64,000 bases of DNA from Parabacteroides bouchesdurhonensis (GCF_900186615.1 NZ_LT896588.1:1718961-1782960); one strand, 5' to 3'; counted from the stretch's first letter, positions 46,517 to 56,138 are shown. Made by a program: numbers and translations. Notes: generated by a model not told the origin, from the sequence alone.

Positions 46517-47857
46517 ATGAGGGCAGAACAACAATATATCGATCTTTTCGCGCAATGCGAAGACCTGATACGGCGTCATGCTTCGGAGGTGATGAATGCT
46601 CCCCGAACACAAGCGCTGGCCGATTTCGAGCGATTGGGTTTTCCTTCCGTGAAGAGTGAAGATTATAAATATACAGATGTTGCCGGGGCTTTTGCTCCGG
46701 ATTATGGGCTGAATATTAACCGCCTGGATATTCCGGTAAATCCTTATGACGTATTTCGTTGTGATGTGCCTAATCTGAGTACATCCCTCTATTTTGTGGT
46801 AAATGATTCTTTCTATAGTAAAGACTTGCCAAAGGCGCATTTACCGGAAGGCGTATATGTAGGAGGCTTGAATGCCTTTACGGAACAATACCCCGACGTT
46901 GCGGCGCGTTATTACGGTAAAGCTGCATTCGGCAGAGACGGCATTGTTGCTCTGAATACGATGTTGGCGCAAGATGGCTTTGTTATCTATGTGCCCAAGA
47001 ATGTGGTCGTAGAGCGCCCTATCCAATTGGTAAATATATTCCGTAGTGATGTGGATACAATGGCAAACCGCCGTGTTTTAGTTATTATGGAACCTCATTC
47101 GGAAGCAAAATTATTGGTGTGCGACCATAGTATTGATGACGTAAAGTTCCTGGCTACGCAAGTTGTCGAAATCTTTGCGGAAGAAGGTTCTTGTTTTGGT
47201 TATTATGATTTGGAGGAAAGCAGCGATTCTACAACGCGTTTTTCGTCAGTTCATGTAAAGCAAGCTGCTTCTTCTAATGTCCTTATAAATGGTATTACGT
47301 TAACGAACGGCCTTACCCGTAATAATTATTATATTGAACTGGAAGGCGAATATGCCGATACTGTACTTTGCGGGATGTCTGTTCTGGATAAACAGCAGCA
47401 GGTGGATACCTACTCCCATATTACACATGCAGCTCCCAACTGTACCAGCAATGAGTTATTCAAGAATGTACTGAACGACCGTGCCGTCGGAGCTTTCAGC
47501 GGACGTATTTTAGTGAAAGAAGGGGCACAAAAGACAGCTGCTTATCAAACGAACCGTAATCTGTGTGCTACGCGTGAAGCCCGCATGTATAGTAAACCCC
47601 AATTGGAGATTTATGCGGATGACGTTAAATGTTCTCATGGCATGACGACGGGGCAATTGGATGAAAATGCTTTGTTTTATATGCAAAGTCGCGGAATTCC
47701 CCGTGATGAAGCCCGTATGTTGCTTAGTGTTGCCTTTACTGCGGATGTTATTGAACACGTACGTTTGGAGGCTTTGAAAGATCGTCTGCATAAGTTGGTA
47801 GAGAAACGTTTCCGCGGTGAGTTGGCTAAATGTGCGGATTGTCGTATTTGTAAGTAA
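46517..47857 (+). CDS. sufD: Fe-S cluster assembly protein SufD
   Basis: Partner of SufB and SufC, 446 residues from the ATG at 46517 (MRAEQQYIDLFAQCEDL). A slightly upstream ATG at 46508 inside sufC is possible. The beta-helical core and the conserved C-terminus are visible: RNLCATREARMYSKPQLEIYADDVKCSHG, TTGQLDENALFYMQSRGIPRDEARML. The protein ends in a Cys-rich tail (KCADCRICK), an unusual C-x2-C-x2-C pattern worth noting. It is the last gene of the run before a terminator. Confidence 0.95.
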   Translation: MRAEQQYIDLFAQCEDLIRRHASEVMNAPRTQALADFERLGFPSVKSEDYKYTDVAGAFAPDYGLNINRLDIPVNPYDVFRCDVPNLSTSLYFVVNDSFYSKDLPKAHLPEGVYVGGLNAFTEQYPDVAARYYGKAAFGRDGIVALNTMLAQDGFVIYVPKNVVVERPIQLVNIFRSDVDTMANRRVLVIMEPHSEAKLLVCDHSIDDVKFLATQVVEIFAEEGSCFGYYDLEESSDSTTRFSSVHVKQAASSNVLINGITLTNGLTRNNYYIELEGEYADTVLCGMSVLDKQQQVDTYSHITHAAPNCTSNELFKNVLNDRAVGAFSGRILVKEGAQKTAAYQTNRNLCATREARMYSKPQLEIYADDVKCSHGMTTGQLDENALFYMQSRGIPRDEARMLLSVAFTADVIEHVRLEALKDRLHKLVEKRFRGELAKCADCRICK

Positions 47858-47896
47858 AGATCACCTTTCTGTAAGGTTTTGATTATAGATTATTAC

Positions 47897-47950
47897 AAGG
47901 AGCGTATTACAAGGATGCTATATATTCATTTCCTTTTAATACGCTTCTTT
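47897..47950 (+). terminator. Terminator after sufD
   Basis: AGCGTATTA (47901-47909) pairs with TAATACGCT (47937-47945), followed by T-rich sequence. The loop is long (27 bases), so efficiency is uncertain. Confidence 0.55.
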
Positions 47951-48025
47951 TCATTTCTTTTTCATCGGAATATTGCGAAGTAGTGGATATTTCCGTATGT
48001 TTGTATATATCAATACTCTGAAATT

Positions 48026-48859
48026 ATGCAGCTTACCCATATTGCTCTCTGGACAAATGATCTGGAACATTTACGTGATTTCTACGTTAAATATTTTGAT
48101 GGTATAAGTAATGAGAAGTATGTGAATCCGAAGAAAGGGTTTGCTTCTTACTTTGTCTCCTTCGAGAGCGGGCCTTCGCTTGAAATAATGCAACGGCAGG
48201 ATGTTACCGAAATTTATGGTCGTGAACATATCGGTTTGGCACACATGGCATTCCATGCCGCTACAAGGGAAATAGTCAATCAAAAGATTGAACAGTTCCG
48301 TACGGATGGATATACTATTGCAGGAGAACCTCGTGTTTCGGGAGATGGCTATTATGAAGGCGTGGTATTAGACCCCGACGGCAATCGGATAGAAATTGTG
48401 GCCTACGGGGAAGTAGAGATAACCAGGGCATTGTTCTTTCCGTATGATTTATTATTGTTGGCCGATCCGGATAAAGAAAAGGTCGATGCTTATTTGCTGG
48501 CTTCCGATTGTTTTGTTGCAACGGCCGGTCAGAATATAGTAGGGGTTATTGTTGTTCAGAAACAAGGAAAAGAAGTGGCGGAAATAAAAAATCTGGCTGT
48601 ATCGGAAACTTATCAACGGCGGGGCATTGCCCGGAAGCTCCTGCGTTATGTTTCGGATAAATGGGCTCCGGCAAATGGAGTAAAACGACTAAAGATTTGT
48701 ACGGGCACTTCTGCTGTTGCCCCATTAATGCTTTATCAACAGGAAGGATTTGACCTGATGGCTATAGACCGTGATTATTTCGTACGTGAATATAACGAAC
48801 CCATCTGGGAGAATGATATACAATGCCGGCATCAGTTGATACTGGAAAAGATATTGTGA
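48026..48859 (+). CDS. VOC (glyoxalase-like) / GNAT acetyltransferase fusion protein
   Basis: A 277-residue two-domain protein. Residues 1-128 are a glyoxalase/VOC metalloenzyme domain: MQLTHIALWTNDLEHLRDFYVKYF, LEIMQR, GLAHMAFHA and GVVLDPDGNRIEIV carry the His/Glu metal-site positions. Residues about 135-277 are a GNAT acetyltransferase with IKNLAVSETYQRRGIARKLLRYV (acetyl-CoA loop RRGIA) and YQQEGF near the end. Substrates are unknown; metabolite damage control or detoxification is a reasonable guess. It lies between sufD and sufS but behind its own upstream terminator. Confidence 0.85.
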   Translation: MQLTHIALWTNDLEHLRDFYVKYFDGISNEKYVNPKKGFASYFVSFESGPSLEIMQRQDVTEIYGREHIGLAHMAFHAATREIVNQKIEQFRTDGYTIAGEPRVSGDGYYEGVVLDPDGNRIEIVAYGEVEITRALFFPYDLLLLADPDKEKVDAYLLASDCFVATAGQNIVGVIVVQKQGKEVAEIKNLAVSETYQRRGIARKLLRYVSDKWAPANGVKRLKICTGTSAVAPLMLYQQEGFDLMAIDRDYFVREYNEPIWENDIQCRHQLILEKIL

Positions 48860-49060
48860 TTTCTATTGACAAAAATTAATTAAGTCATGAAGAAAAAATA
48901 TTTTCCTCCAAATAACATGACTTATAAGGATATTGAAGGAAAATATATGAATAATATGTATTTTTTTTAAAATGAAACTAATTTATGATAACAACTGAAT
49001 AATAAAAAGGTTTATCTTTGTCGTGAAAATAAACTATAAATTAACTAAATTGATTAGAAA

Positions 49061-49384
49061 ATGATTGCGTCTATTATTCAGTTGCTTCTAAGTCTCTTGG
49101 TAATTGTGAGCCTTTGGAAGATTTTTGAGAAATTCGGAGAAGCTGGCTGGGCTAGTATTATTCCTATTTACAATTTGTATGTTTTGATTCGTATTGTAGG
49201 TTGGAAACCAATTAAAATCTTATTGTTTTTAATTCCTCTCTATAATATCTATCTGGCTTATGTATTGTATAGGGATTTGGCTGCTAAGTATGGTAAAGAT
49301 TCTGTAGGATTTGTTTTAGGAATCCTTTTCTTGCCGTTTATTTTCCTTCCTATCCTGGCATTTGAGTCTGAACCGGTTGCTTAA
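49061..49384 (+). CDS. Small membrane protein, DUF5684-type
   Basis: A 107-residue integral membrane protein with three or four hydrophobic helices. EKFGEAGWASIIPIYNLYVLIRIVGWK is the pattern I associate with DUF5684, whose members are sometimes found next to signal peptidases; the function is unknown. A -7 element TATCTTTG lies at 49013-49020, and a strong terminator follows, so the gene forms its own unit. Confidence 0.75.
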   Translation: MIASIIQLLLSLLVIVSLWKIFEKFGEAGWASIIPIYNLYVLIRIVGWKPIKILLFLIPLYNIYLAYVLYRDLAAKYGKDSVGFVLGILFLPFIFLPILAFESEPVA

Positions 49385-49403
49385 AAAGAGATATACGGAT
49401 AAG

Positions 49404-49440
49404 AAAAAGGCTTCCCGATGGTTACAGGGAAGCCTTTTTT
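49404..49440 (+). terminator. Terminator after the DUF5684-type gene
   Basis: AAAAAGGCTTCCC and GGGAAGCCTTTTT form a 13-bp stem with a ten-base loop and a T-run. Confidence 0.92.
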
Positions 49441-49520
49441 CATGGGATCAATTTTTTTAGTATCTTTTTTGAATAAACTTAGTATCTTTGGCTAGTGTTA
49501 TTAAGACAAAAAAGAATGCT

Positions 49521-50735
49521 ATGTTAGATGTACAAGCAATAAGAGCTGATTTTCCAATACTGGAACATAAGATATACGATAAACCCCTTATTTATTTTGA
49601 TAACGGAGCAACTACGCAGAAACCCCGTTGCGTTGTAGAGAAAATAGAGAATGGCTATTATAATGTGAATGCCAATATCCATCGGGGTGTTCACTTTTTG
49701 AGTCAGGCTGCAACGGAAGCGCACGAAGAAGCCCGTAAAACCATCCAGCAGTTCCTGAATGCCCGTTCATCTAATGAAATTGTGTTTACACGCGGTACAA
49801 CAGAAGCTATCAATTTAGTTGCGTCTAGCTTTACCGACGAATGTATGTCTGCCGGAGACGAGGTAATCGTATCCGTTATGGAGCATCATTCAAACATCGT
49901 GCCCTGGCAGATACAAGCGGCCCGTAAAGGTATTACTCTGAAAGTAATTCCGATGAACGAAAAGGGAGAACTGAATTTGGATGAATACCGTAAATTGTTC
50001 TCCGAACGTACAAAGCTGGTTTCTGTTACACACGTATCGAATGTGTTGGGAACGGTTAATCCGGTTGCTGAAATTATAGAAGAAGCTCACCGGCATGGTG
50101 TTCCGGTGTTGATAGACGGGGCTCAGTCTGTTCCCCATATGAGTGTGGATGTACAGGCTTTGGACCCTGAATTCTATGTTTTTTCCGGCCACAAAGTGTA
50201 TGGCCCGACCGGAATCGGTGTTCTTTACGGAAAAGAAGAATGGTTGGAAAAACTCCCTCCGTATCAAGGTGGCGGGGAAATGATTGCTTCCGTTTCTTTT
50301 GAAAAGACAACGTTCAATGAACTGCCTTTCAAGTTTGAGGCCGGTACACCCGATTATATCGGAAGTACGGCATTGGCAGAGGCTTTGCGTTATGTCAGTC
50401 GTATAGGAATGGACAATATTGCCGCTTACGAAAAAGAGTTGTTAGACTATGCAACCGATAAATTGAATACTATTGAAGGTATGCGTATTTTCGGACAAGC
50501 TGCCGACAAAGGTGCTGTCCTTTCTTTCCTTGTAGGTAATATTCACCATTATGATATGGGTATGCTATTGGATCGTCTCGGTATTGCCGTACGTACCGGA
50601 CATCACTGTGCCCAACCGTTGATGCAAGCCCTTGGCATTGAGGGTACGGTTCGTGCTTCCTTTTCTTTTTATAATACGAAAGAAGAGATTGACACATTCA
50701 TTGCCGGTATAGAGCGCGTACGGAAAATGTTCTGA
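49521..50735 (+). CDS. sufS: Cysteine desulfurase SufS
   Basis: PLP enzyme that takes sulfur from cysteine and passes it, with SufE, to SufBCD. Start at the ATG 49521 (MLDVQAIRADFPILEHKIYDKPLIYFDNGATTQKP in parts) gives 404 residues; a TTG further upstream is unlikely. Key sites: PLP lysine in FSGHKVYGPTGIGVLYG, and the catalytic cysteine loop RTGHHCAQPLM, the group II pattern. A TATCTTTG -7 element lies at 49483-49490. It is 1.6 kb from sufD and separately transcribed. Confidence 0.95.
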   Translation: MLDVQAIRADFPILEHKIYDKPLIYFDNGATTQKPRCVVEKIENGYYNVNANIHRGVHFLSQAATEAHEEARKTIQQFLNARSSNEIVFTRGTTEAINLVASSFTDECMSAGDEVIVSVMEHHSNIVPWQIQAARKGITLKVIPMNEKGELNLDEYRKLFSERTKLVSVTHVSNVLGTVNPVAEIIEEAHRHGVPVLIDGAQSVPHMSVDVQALDPEFYVFSGHKVYGPTGIGVLYGKEEWLEKLPPYQGGGEMIASVSFEKTTFNELPFKFEAGTPDYIGSTALAEALRYVSRIGMDNIAAYEKELLDYATDKLNTIEGMRIFGQAADKGAVLSFLVGNIHHYDMGMLLDRLGIAVRTGHHCAQPLMQALGIEGTVRASFSFYNTKEEIDTFIAGIERVRKMF

Positions 50736-50763
50736 TTTCTAACTATAAATAAATTTAAATGCC

Positions 50764-52212
50764 ATGAAAAAGATCTTTTTGCTTGCAGTCGTTTTACTGC
50801 TTAGCGTTCCGGTAATCTTACCGGCACGTGAAAAACTGTCTTTTAAAGACGGAAAGTTTAAAATTGTTCAGTTTACAGATATGCATTGGGACAATAAATC
50901 CCCGAACTGTGCACAAACTACAGCAACAATACAAGCCGTGTTGAAGGCTGAACAGCCGGATATTGCTCTTCTTACGGGCGATGTGGTTACTGCTTCTCCC
51001 GGAGTGGAAGGCTGGAAGGCTGTTATCCGTATTTTTGAAGATGCTGAAATGCCCTTTGCCGTTATGATGGGAAACCATGATGCGGAAATTTTGCCTAAGG
51101 AGGATATTTATAATATGCTTCTGCAATCTCCTTATTATATCGGTGAAAAAGGTCCGGATAATATCAAAGGGGCTGGAAACTGTATCTTGCCTGTTTACGG
51201 ATCAAAGGATAAACAGCAAATCTCTACATTGCTATATTGCCTGGATTCCAATGACTATCCTACTTTGAAGGAATATGGCGCTTACGACTGGGTACATTTT
51301 GATGAAATAGCCTGGTATCGTGACCAAAGTACGAAATATACGCAAAACAACGGAGGCAAACCTATTCCGGCTCTGGCCTTCTTCCACATTCCTTTGCTTG
51401 AGTATAATCAGGTTTGGGGTGCCAGTACGACATTGGGAGTTATGAATGATGGAGCAGTGGCTTCGCCGGCTATCAATACCGGTTTGTTTGCTTCATTTAT
51501 CGAAATGGGGGATGTAATGGGAGCTTTTACCGGTCACGACCATGATAATGATTTTATCGGTATAGATTTCGGCATTGCTCTTGCATACGGACGTGTAACC
51601 GGTGCGGATGCTTATGGTGATCTGGTCAGAGGCGGACGAGTTATTGAATTGACCGAAGGCGAGAGGGCATTTGATTCCTGGATTCGTACCCCTTCCGGTA
51701 AAGAATATACTTATTACTATCCGTCCGGACTGACGTCCAAAGATGAAGAAACCATGACGTATCTGCCTGCTAAGAATGTGAAGCCTAAGAAACAGGGTGT
51801 AGCTTATTCATACTACGAAGGAAAATTCAAACATACCGATCAGATAGCATCTGCAACCAAACTGAAAGACGGCACAATGAAGAATTTCTCTATTGCCGAA
51901 GCTCCTGTAGAAGATTATTTCGCTTATGATTTCCGTACGTTGATAAAGATTCCCGAAGATGGAGTGTATCGTTTTTATACATTCTCGGATGATGGTTCAA
52001 AACTCTTGATAGACGGACAAGTGGTGGTGGATAACGATGGTTCGCATAGTGCTCGTCAGGCAAAGGGAACAGTGGCCTTAAAGGCGGGTTTCCACGAATT
52101 AAAGATACTTTATTTTGAGAGTTATATGGGCGAAATGCTGGAAGTTGGTATTTCCAGCCGTCATATTAAGGAATCGGTTATACCGGATGATATGCTTTAT
52201 CTTCCGGAATAA
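50764..52212 (+). CDS. Secreted metallophosphoesterase with C-terminal PA14-like domain
   Basis: A 482-residue exported enzyme with a signal peptide ending ILPA. The calcineurin-like phosphoesterase domain (about 30-300) shows FTDMHWD, LLTGDVV, GNHDAE, FFHIPLLEY and TGHDHDND, the five metal-binding blocks of the family (DxH, GD, GNHD, H, GHxH). After a linker a PA14-type carbohydrate-binding domain follows, with FYTFSDDGSKLLIDGQVVVDN and KAGFHELKILYFE. It probably cleaves a phosphate ester in the periplasm or at the surface, perhaps on a glycan. It is 28 bp after sufS and 27 bp before rnhB. Confidence 0.88.
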   Translation: MKKIFLLAVVLLLSVPVILPAREKLSFKDGKFKIVQFTDMHWDNKSPNCAQTTATIQAVLKAEQPDIALLTGDVVTASPGVEGWKAVIRIFEDAEMPFAVMMGNHDAEILPKEDIYNMLLQSPYYIGEKGPDNIKGAGNCILPVYGSKDKQQISTLLYCLDSNDYPTLKEYGAYDWVHFDEIAWYRDQSTKYTQNNGGKPIPALAFFHIPLLEYNQVWGASTTLGVMNDGAVASPAINTGLFASFIEMGDVMGAFTGHDHDNDFIGIDFGIALAYGRVTGADAYGDLVRGGRVIELTEGERAFDSWIRTPSGKEYTYYYPSGLTSKDEETMTYLPAKNVKPKKQGVAYSYYEGKFKHTDQIASATKLKDGTMKNFSIAEAPVEDYFAYDFRTLIKIPEDGVYRFYTFSDDGSKLLIDGQVVVDNDGSHSARQAKGTVALKAGFHELKILYFESYMGEMLEVGISSRHIKESVIPDDMLYLPE

Positions 52213-52239
52213 AAACAAATAGAACGGAGAAGCGGATTT

Positions 52240-52839
52240 ATGTTGTTACCTTATATGGAACCCGGTCGTGTGGAGGCTGGCTGCGATGAAGCCGGTCGTG
52301 GATGTTTAGCCGGTGCGGTGTTTGCTGCTGCGGTTATTTTGCCTCCGGATTTTCAGAATGAAGATTTGAACGATAGTAAGCAACTGAGTGAAAAGAAACG
52401 CTATGCCCTCCGTCCTGTTATTGAGCAGGAGGCGCTGGCGTGGGCTGTTGGTATCGTGTCGCCGGAAGAAATAGACCGGATTAACATATTGAATGCTTCT
52501 TTTTTGGCAATGCACCGGGCTGTAGAGCAACTTGCTATTCAGCCCCAGCATTTGCTGATAGATGGCAACCGCTTTAATCCTTATCCCGATATACCGCATA
52601 CAACGGTTATAAAAGGAGACGGGAAATTTATGAGCATTGCGGCTGCTTCCATTCTGGCTAAGACGTATCGTGATGATTACATGAATCGCCTGGCAGAAGA
52701 ATACCCCGATTATCACTGGATGGAAAACAAAGGTTATCCCACCCGTGCCCATCGGATAGCGATTCGCCAAAAGGGGATTACGCCTTACCATCGTAAGACA
52801 TTTACATTGTTGCCCGAACAGCTGGAGTTTCCCTTCTGA
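52240..52839 (+). CDS. rnhB: Ribonuclease HII
   Basis: Removes ribonucleotides from DNA, in the cytoplasm; 199 residues. Catalytic acids: [24 protein letters not shown] (Asp-Glu), LLIDGNR, and [14 protein letters not shown]; the C-terminal basic-aromatic ending has [11 protein letters not shown]. The length is standard. It is probably read through from the phosphoesterase gene. Confidence 0.95.
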   Translation: MLLPYMEPGRVEAGCDEAGRGCLAGAVFAAAVILPPDFQNEDLNDSKQLSEKKRYALRPVIEQEALAWAVGIVSPEEIDRINILNASFLAMHRAVEQLAIQPQHLLIDGNRFNPYPDIPHTTVIKGDGKFMSIAAASILAKTYRDDYMNRLAEEYPDYHWMENKGYPTRAHRIAIRQKGITPYHRKTFTLLPEQLEFPF

Positions 52840-52846
52840 TTCTTTT

Positions 52847-53272
52847 TTAGTTCATTTCTTTCGTACGGAAAGCCAATGCGTACATGCGCATCTGTTTAAC
52901 CATTGCAACAAGACCATTGGAGCGGGTGGGTGAAAGGTGCTCTTTCAGCCCGATCTTCTCGATGAAATAAAGGTCGGCATCTAGAATTTCCTGAGGCGTG
53001 TGACCGGAAAGGATATTGATGAGCAAAGAAACAATTCCTTTTACTATAACGGCATCGCTTTCGCCTTGAAAGATCAGTTTGCCTTTCACGTAATCAGCTT
53101 GCAGCCATACACGGCTTTGGCAGCCTTCAATCAGGTTGCTTTCGGTTTTATACTTTTCGTCCAAAGGGGGGAGGGAGTTACCGAGGTCTATCAGTAACGC
53201 ATACTTATCCATCCAGTCGTCGAAGGCTGAAAACTCTTCGATTACCTGATCTTGAAGTTCATTTATTGTCAT
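52847..53272 (-). CDS. sufE: Sulfur acceptor protein SufE
   Basis: Takes persulfide sulfur from SufS and stimulates it. Start placed at the ATG at 53272 (MTINELQDQVIEEFSAFDDW), giving 141 residues; ten upstream codons are unlikely. The acceptor cysteine is in NLIEGCQSRVWLQ, and ILSGHTPQEIL and the helix around GLKEHLSPTRSNGL are family motifs. It lies on the opposite strand from sufS, 13 bases after the M28 peptidase gene, so it is unlinked from the suf operon in transcription. Confidence 0.93.
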   Translation of the reverse strand: MTINELQDQVIEEFSAFDDWMDKYALLIDLGNSLPPLDEKYKTESNLIEGCQSRVWLQADYVKGKLIFQGESDAVIVKGIVSLLINILSGHTPQEILDADLYFIEKIGLKEHLSPTRSNGLVAMVKQMRMYALAFRTKEMN

Positions 53273-53285
53273 TGTCTTCTGTTTT

Positions 53286-54287
53286 TTATCTATTGTATAC
53301 AACTTCGAGTACTGTCTGACCCACAGCTTTCAATACGTTTTTGTCTATATTGCTCATGTTGTCTTTTTGCGTATGCCAATGCTCCCGGAAGCCTTGATTG
53401 GATTGCGGATCATAGTTAATGATATCCAGGCAGGGAATGCCGGTTTCTTCAATTACCGCTTCATGGTCGTCGGTTACTCCGCCGCCATTTGCATTGATAA
53501 AGTATTTGCCATAACCAAGATCGCGGGCAGTGCTCCATATTTCGTCCACATAGCGGGCGGCATACTTCATGGAGATATATTCCTTATAAAATACGGCATC
53601 TTTGGCCCCAACCATGTCAAGCAAGATTCCGAACTCAGCCTTATAGTTCGGCTTGTGCGGGTTCTTACCCCAAAAGCGGCTGCCCAGACACCAGGTGTCA
53701 CTGCTGTCGCTGTATTTCTCTTTTGCAAATTCGGGTGTCCCGTAGTCTTCCGCATCAAAAAAAATGATATCTATACCTATTTCCGGTGCTTTCATTCCAA
53801 ACTGACGGGCCATCTCCAACAGAGCGCCTACACCGCTGGCTCCGTCGTCTGCTCCGTCTAGTGGTTTGCGATAGTTAGCCGGGTCTGGGTCATGGTCTGA
53901 ATAAGGACGCGAATCCCAGTGGGCACAGAGCAAAATGCGTTTCTTACTGTCCGGATTATACGAACCTATGATGTTCCGTGCTTCCAGCCTGGTGTTGTCG
54001 TAAGCGGTAAGTAATACTTCCTGTTCGTATACTTTTGCTCCGAAGCGTTTCAATGCGGATACCAGATAATCTCCGCAAGCTTTATGCGCTTTCGTATTCG
54101 GAACACGTGGCCCGAATTCTACTTGTTTTGCTACATATGTATACGCGCTGTCAGCGTTAAATTCAGGGGTTGTCACAGAAGAAGCAACAGCTTTTTTTAT
54201 TTCAGATGAGGCTGTTGATTCTCCCGCTCCTTTCTGTCCGCAGGAGAGCATCGAGATACCTACTAAAGTAAGAACTACTTTTGTCAT
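53286..54287 (-). CDS. M28-family zinc peptidase / glutaminyl-cyclase-like lipoprotein
   Basis: A 333-residue lipoprotein from the ATG at 54287 (signal ending ISMLSC, Cys16); 20 upstream codons have no signal character. Zinc-site motifs: LLCAHWDSRPYSD, LDGADDGASGVGALLEMAR and IIFFDAEDYG; the fifth ligand is likely in TDDHEAVIEETGIP. Both aminopeptidases and glutaminyl cyclases carry this fold, and the FWGKNPHKPNYKAEFGILLDMVG layout favours the cyclase-like branch. It is located in the periplasm or on the outer membrane. Confidence 0.85.
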   Translation of the reverse strand: MTKVVLTLVGISMLSCGQKGAGESTASSEIKKAVASSVTTPEFNADSAYTYVAKQVEFGPRVPNTKAHKACGDYLVSALKRFGAKVYEQEVLLTAYDNTRLEARNIIGSYNPDSKKRILLCAHWDSRPYSDHDPDPANYRKPLDGADDGASGVGALLEMARQFGMKAPEIGIDIIFFDAEDYGTPEFAKEKYSDSSDTWCLGSRFWGKNPHKPNYKAEFGILLDMVGAKDAVFYKEYISMKYAARYVDEIWSTARDLGYGKYFINANGGGVTDDHEAVIEETGIPCLDIINYDPQSNQGFREHWHTQKDNMSNIDKNVLKAVGQTVLEVVYNR

Positions 54288-54365
54288 GTCTAACTTCGGT
54301 TTATAGTGTATAATTCTCTTTTGTTTTATATTCTCTTTTCTTCTCATCTCATCACATCACTTTAA

Positions 54366-56138
54366 TCAGTCTCGGGCCGATTGCACTTTATTCATAACAC
54401 GTAGCAGATTGCCGCCCCATATCTTCCGGATATCTTTTTCTTTATACCCTTGTTCCAGAAGTTTCACGGTGATATTAATCAGCTCGTTGGCGGCACGGCA
54501 ACCTATCAATTCACCGTCTCCGTCAAAATCGGAACCGATACCCACAAAATCTGCTCCTACCAGATCAACAATATGATTGATATGCCGGATAGCATCATCC
54601 AGAGATGCTTTTTCGGCATCTTCATTGATGAATCCTTTGTATAAACAAACTTGTACAACGCCCTGTTTTTCCGCAATGGCTTTTATCTGGTCGTCTGTCA
54701 GGTTTCGGGGGTGGTTACATAAAGCTCGGGCGGAAGAGTGGGATGCGATGATCGGATATCGGCTTGTTTCAAGTGCGTCATAAAACGTTTTCTCCGAAGC
54801 ATGTGAAACATCTACCATAATGCCGAGGCGGTTCATTTCGTGAATTACTTCTTTGCCGAAAGGACTTAAGCCGTTCCATTCGTTATTGCCACGGGCGGAA
54901 TCACAAATGTCATTGTCTCCGTTATGACATAAGGTGATATATACGACACCCTGTTCCTGGAAACGGGCTATATTTTGGAGATCTTTACCTATGGCATATC
55001 CGTTTTCCACTCCCAGCATGATCGCCTTCTTTCCTGCAGCTTTCAGCACGTGCACCTCTTGTGGCGTATAAGCAATGCACATACGCTTGCGGTTTAATTC
55101 CATTTGCCGGTGTATCTCTGCAATTCGGTTCATGGCAAAATCGGTAGCTTTCTGTAAGGAGGCATCATCTCTCGCCCCTTGCGGGATATAGGCTACCATA
55201 ATGGCGGCATCTATCCGGCCTTCTTCCATAAGTGGCAGATTTACTTTTCCTCCTTCTTTTATGCCGAGGTTAAATTCTTTAGGGAAAATCATTGGCGTAT
55301 CCGTGTGCGAATCGATAGTGACGTTCCTTTCATGAATCCTTTTAGCCTGATTGAATTTGAGGGCATTGTTTACAAAATGCTCGAATAGACCTTGCATTTG
55401 TTTGTCTCCATTAGCGGCCATTGCTTCCGGATGCCATTGTACGCTGAAAACAGCTTTCTGTAAATGTTCCATCCCCTCGTTAATTCCATCGGGAGCAACA
55501 GCAGTGGCAATAAATTCCGGCGCCAAATCTTTTATCGCTTGATGATGGAAAGAGTTGACCAGTATCTTGTCGTCGCCGTTAAAGATATGGCTTAAACGGT
55601 TTTTTCCACTAAGTATGGATACGGAATGGGAGGCAAATTCGCGGGCCATAGATTGGCTGTGCTTTATCAACGGATGGTCTGTCTGCGAGTGAATATCCTG
55701 ATAAATACTACCCCCGAATGCTATATTCATAAGTTGGTGCCCGCGGCAAATGCCCATAACAGGCAATTGATAATTCATTGCAAGGCGGAGCAGAATCAAA
55801 TCATATTCGTCACGAAGTGTGTCTACATCTTGTAGCTGAGGTATAGGCTCTTCAAGCAAATAGAGCGGATTGATGTCTCCACCACCGCTCATCAGTAATC
55901 CGTCCAGTTCGTAAACAATAGAGGACAATGCGTTAATATCCGTAATTACCGGAACTATAACCGGAGCGCCTCCGGCCTTTACGACAGATTCGGCGTATGT
56001 CTCGGCAATACAAGACAGTCCGTCTTTCCGGTTTGCAGATATACCTATTCGGGGAGGTCGGGGGCCATCCTGCGATGCCGGAATAAAATTATCAACTTCC
56101 TTGAATAAACTCTCTAAATTCGGATGGCGGACTTCCAT
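54366..56138 (-). CDS. Glutamine-amidotransferase-like / membrane dipeptidase fusion
   Basis: A 590-residue fusion. Residues 1-265 resemble class I glutamine amidotransferase peptidases (C26, PuuD type): LDGLLMSGGGDINPLYL, the nucleophile in MGICRGHQLMNIAFGG, and the His/Glu in SVQWHPEAM. Residues about 275-590 are an M19 renal-type dipeptidase: TIDSHTDTPMIFP, GVENGYAIG, MVDVSHASEKTF, IIASHSSARALC and GIGSDFDGDGE. No signal peptide is seen, so it should be cytoplasmic. The pairing suggests cleavage of gamma-glutamyl compounds followed by dipeptide hydrolysis, an inference. Confidence 0.88.
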   Translation of the reverse strand: MEVRHPNLESLFKEVDNFIPASQDGPRPPRIGISANRKDGLSCIAETYAESVVKAGGAPVIVPVITDINALSSIVYELDGLLMSGGGDINPLYLLEEPIPQLQDVDTLRDEYDLILLRLAMNYQLPVMGICRGHQLMNIAFGGSIYQDIHSQTDHPLIKHSQSMAREFASHSVSILSGKNRLSHIFNGDDKILVNSFHHQAIKDLAPEFIATAVAPDGINEGMEHLQKAVFSVQWHPEAMAANGDKQMQGLFEHFVNNALKFNQAKRIHERNVTIDSHTDTPMIFPKEFNLGIKEGGKVNLPLMEEGRIDAAIMVAYIPQGARDDASLQKATDFAMNRIAEIHRQMELNRKRMCIAYTPQEVHVLKAAGKKAIMLGVENGYAIGKDLQNIARFQEQGVVYITLCHNGDNDICDSARGNNEWNGLSPFGKEVIHEMNRLGIMVDVSHASEKTFYDALETSRYPIIASHSSARALCNHPRNLTDDQIKAIAEKQGVVQVCLYKGFINEDAEKASLDDAIRHINHIVDLVGADFVGIGSDFDGDGELIGCRAANELINITVKLLEQGYKEKDIRKIWGGNLLRVMNKVQSARD

